Origin: Elusimicrobiota bacterium
Lineage (GTDB): Bacteria > CG03 > SLGR01 > JAGXOG01
Direction: 5' to 3'
Assembly (NCBI GenBank): GCA_027858455.1
Contig: JAQICQ010000085.1
Coordinates: 1 to 17,202, forward strand
DNA: 17,202 bases
Positions 15,093 through 17,202 of the stretch are shown here, piece by piece (within the stretch, counting starts at the first letter, position 1; each line of letters begins with the position of its first letter). The notes beneath the pieces were generated by a model that saw only the letters and a list, made by a program, of their open reading frames with translations, was not told the DNA's origin and ran no database searches. The position numbers and the translations under genes are program-made.

Positions 15093-15524
15093 ATGAAATT
15101 AAAAACCGGTAAAAAAAGGATAAAAGAGTTAAAAGAAGTAATTAAAGATACAGATATAGAACAGGTATGCTATGAAAGAGATGGTTTTAATATAGGGATA
15201 AGGGTGGCTCCGGAGATTATTGAAGAGAAAAAGAGCAAAGGTTCAGATGCCGATAAAAATAAAGTGAAGGTCAATGAAACCACAACCACGATGGTAACTT
15301 CAAATACTGTAGGGCTTTTTTATAGTTTCATCCCTCCGTCGCGCAAGATTTTGGGTAAGAAAGGGCAGAAGGTCAGTAAAGGCCAGAGGATAGGGGTTAT
15401 AGAATCTATGAATATTTTAAAGGATGTTAAAGCTCCGAAAGCCGGAAAAATAGCTGAAAGATATGTGAAAAACGGTGATCCGGTAGAATACGCACAGAAG
15501 CTTTTTTTAATTGAAGATGTTTAA
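15093..15524 (+). CDS. accB: AccB-like biotin carboxyl carrier protein lacking the biotinyl lysine
   Basis: A 143-residue BCCP-type protein: an N-terminal helical segment to ~25, a linker rich in K, D, N, T (45-68) and a C-terminal biotinyl-type domain from NTVGLFYS to LFLIEDV. It would carry carboxybiotin for acetyl-CoA carboxylase. However, the attachment motif, normally E-A-M-K-(M/L)-M-N, reads IESMNILKDV: the codon for the accepting lysine, 15411-15413, is AAT (Asn107), and a Lys occurs three places later (K110). The rest of the fold is conserved (V-K-N-G-D-P-V-E-Y, GKIAERY). AGAGG at 15083-15087 precedes the ATG by five bases. accC overlaps the end by eight bases, so this is the true accB locus. 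It may be non-biotinylated, or use another site; see findings. Confidence 0.86.
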   Translation: MKLKTGKKRIKELKEVIKDTDIEQVCYERDGFNIGIRVAPEIIEEKKSKGSDADKNKVKVNETTTTMVTSNTVGLFYSFIPPSRKILGKKGQKVSKGQRIGVIESMNILKDVKAPKAGKIAERYVKNGDPVEYAQKLFLIEDV

Positions 15525-16857
15525 AAAGATATTAATTGCAAACCGGGGAGAGATTGCCCTTAGAATAATCAGGGCATGCAAGGAGATGGGGATAAAGACC
15601 GTTGTAATACATTCTCAGGTTGATGATGACACATTTGCTACCCGTAATGCCGATGAGAGTGTATGTGTAGGAGCGGACGCCGCTTCCGAGAGTTACCTTA
15701 ATATGGCAAATATTGTCAGCGCCGCTCAGATAAGCAAGGCCGATGCAATACATCCGGGATATGGTTTTTTAGCGGAAAATTCCCATTTTGCCGAAGTTTG
15801 CGAGTCCTGTGACATTAAATTTATCGGACCCTCAAAAGAAGCGCTTCTAAGTATGGGAGATAAGACCAGGGCACGCGAAATTATGCGCAAGGAGGGGGTA
15901 CCCATAATACCCGGAAGTAAAAAGGTGGTAAAGAATGCGGCGGCCGCGCAGGCGGAGGCAAAAAAAATAGGGTACCCGGTTATATTAAAAGCTACAGCCG
16001 GCGGGGGAGGCAAAGGCATGCGGATAGTTAACTCGGCAAAAACCTTAAAAAAATTATTTTCAAATGCCACTGACGAAGCCAAGGCTTCTTTTGGAAACGC
16101 CGGGTTGTATATTGAAAAATATATAAAAAAACCGCGTCATATTGAATTTCAGATAATTGCGGATAAAAACGGTAAGGTCTTATATTTTCCCGAAAGAGAA
16201 TGTTCCATCCAGCGCAAACATCAAAAGCTTATAGAAGAGTCGCCGTCGCCGGCTATAAGCGATAAATTAAGGAAAAAAATGGGCAAAGCCGCTATCCGGG
16301 CGGCCAGGGCAATTGATTACTGCACGGTAGGCACAGTTGAGTTTTTACTTGATGAAGAAGATAAATTTTATTTTATGGAGATGAACACCAGAATTCAGGT
16401 AGAGCATCCGGTATCCGAGGAAGTAACAGGCATAGATTTGGTCAAAGAACAGATAAAGCTTGCTGCCGGTAAAACAATCAAAAAGAAAAGAATAGATTCT
16501 TACGGACACGCAATTGAATGCAGAATAAACGCCGAAGATTATAAAAATAATTTTATGCCGGCTTCCGGTAAGGTTACTGTCTTTACCCTGCCCGGCGGCC
16601 CGGGTATAAGGGTGGATACGGCGATACATACCGGTTATGTGATTCCTGCTTTTTATGACTCAATGCTTGCTAAAGTAATTGCCCGGGGTAAAAACAGAAA
16701 AGAAGCGTTGGCCCGCATGAAAAGGGCGCTCCAGGAATTTGATATACAGGGCATAACTACTACGGTTGATTTTCATAAGAGGGTTTTAGATAATAAAAAA
16801 TTCATTAAAGGTAATGTGAATACCCATTTCATAGAAGAGGAGTTTAAAGATGTATGA
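15517..16857 (+). CDS. accC: Acetyl-CoA carboxylase biotin carboxylase subunit
   Basis: ATP-dependent carboxylation of biotin on BCCP, first half-reaction of acetyl-CoA carboxylase. The protein is 446 residues, the usual length. N-terminus MFKKILIANRGEIALRIIRA, GYGFLAEN, the ATP-grasp loop KATAGGGGKGMR, ECSIQRKHQKLIEE with conserved Lys/His/Glu, and MEMNTRIQVEHPVSEEVTG are all present. I chose the ATG at 15517, which matches the family start; a TTG at 15511 would add two residues. It begins within the last eight bases of accB, so the two are coupled. No catalytic residue is missing, which contrasts with the altered AccB. Confidence 0.97.
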   Translation: MFKKILIANRGEIALRIIRACKEMGIKTVVIHSQVDDDTFATRNADESVCVGADAASESYLNMANIVSAAQISKADAIHPGYGFLAENSHFAEVCESCDIKFIGPSKEALLSMGDKTRAREIMRKEGVPIIPGSKKVVKNAAAAQAEAKKIGYPVILKATAGGGGKGMRIVNSAKTLKKLFSNATDEAKASFGNAGLYIEKYIKKPRHIEFQIIADKNGKVLYFPERECSIQRKHQKLIEESPSPAISDKLRKKMGKAAIRAARAIDYCTVGTVEFLLDEEDKFYFMEMNTRIQVEHPVSEEVTGIDLVKEQIKLAAGKTIKKKRIDSYGHAIECRINAEDYKNNFMPASGKVTVFTLPGGPGIRVDTAIHTGYVIPAFYDSMLAKVIARGKNRKEALARMKRALQEFDIQGITTTVDFHKRVLDNKKFIKGNVNTHFIEEEFKDV

Positions 16858-17202
16858 AGAAATAGTCCGGGATTATCTGCAAACTTCAGCAGAAGCGGCC
16901 GGCGAACTCAGGGAAAAGACAGAGTCCATTTCACAGGCGGCCCGGATTATTATAGACACTTACAGGGATTCCGGCAAGGTGATAATATTCGGAAACGGCG
17001 GGTCAGCTGCAGATTCCCAGCATTTTGCGACAGAACTTGTAGCCAGGTTCCGGAAAGCCAGGGCTCCGCTTAATGCAGTGGCCCTTACTACAAACAGCTC
17101 CATGTTAACTGCCATAGGCAACGACTCCGGATTTAAATATATTTTTAAAAGACAGCTTGAAGCTGTTGCCCGCAAAGGAGACACAGCGGTTGCTATATCC
17201 AC
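16850..17202 (+). CDS. gmhA: Phosphoheptose isomerase GmhA (partial, 3' end outside window)
   Basis: The first 117 residues of an SIS-domain D-sedoheptulose-7-phosphate isomerase, which makes the heptose precursor of LPS inner core. After a helical start, IIFGNGGSAADSQHFATELVARF shows the phosphate-binding loop (GNGGSAADS) and the zinc ligands H58 and E62, followed by VALTTNSSMLTAIGND and the R-Q-L-E-A-V-A-R-K-G-D segment. GAGGAG at 16837-16842 is seven bases before the ATG, and the start overlaps the accC stop region by eight bases. The C-terminal part, with the last active-site His, lies past position 17202. Confidence 0.93.
   Translation, partial: MYEEIVRDYLQTSAEAAGELREKTESISQAARIIIDTYRDSGKVIIFGNGGSAADSQHFATELVARFRKARAPLNAVALTTNSSMLTAIGNDSGFKYIFKRQLEAVARKGDTAVAIS

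Overview
The window reads as a compact bacterial chromosome segment from an uncultured, Gram-negative (diderm) lineage. After the first ~300 bases every gene is on the + strand, gaps are mostly under 60 bases, and many neighbours overlap by 4-8 bases, so most of it is probably one long transcription unit or a few nested ones. Diderm evidence is an outer-membrane-type lipoprotein and a phosphoheptose isomerase (LPS heptose) gene. Moderate G+C, heavy use of ATA (Ile) and AGA/AGG (Arg), and frequent TTG starts suggest a candidate phylum such as Omnitrophota or Elusimicrobiota; that placement is a guess from style, not proven. I saw no tRNA, rRNA, CRISPR array, IS element or phage gene.

Layout. 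1-177: the end of a very AT-rich gene I do not recognise, then a ~190-base intergenic stretch with a good sigma-70-like promoter (254-281). 368-3958: a LURP-one/tubby-like protein, a TIM-barrel sugar isomerase/epimerase-like protein, a YjbQ-family protein, an RsmD-family 16S rRNA methyltransferase and a parallel beta-helix lipoprotein. 3960-7062: NAD kinase, RecN, an ArgA-like GNAT acetyltransferase and a small two-helix membrane protein. 7059-10816: the shikimate block aroE-aroC-aroK-aroB. 10813-12865: an NfeD membrane serine protease gene split by a -1 frame change, and its usual partner, a slipin. 12872-16857: aroQ-pepP-efp-accB-accC, an order well known from other bacteria such as Bacillus. 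16850-end: the start of gmhA.

How the genes fit together. Five shikimate-pathway steps are encoded (AroB, AroQ, AroE, AroK, AroC); DAHP synthase and EPSP synthase (AroA) are absent from the window. AccB and AccC are two parts of acetyl-CoA carboxylase; the carboxyltransferase subunits are not here. NfeD and slipin form a membrane-quality-control pair inserted between two aro genes.

Most notable points. (1) AccB has Asn where the biotin-accepting lysine should be, although it sits in the canonical efp-accB-accC locus next to an intact AccC. (2) The nfeD frame break separates signal peptide from protease domain. (3) RsmD has GPPY instead of the catalytic (D/N)PPY motif. (4) AroQ carries a repeat-encoded basic N-terminal tail. 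(5) EF-P lacks its usual first dozen residues. I found no clearly new multigene system; the lysine-less AccB is the best lead.
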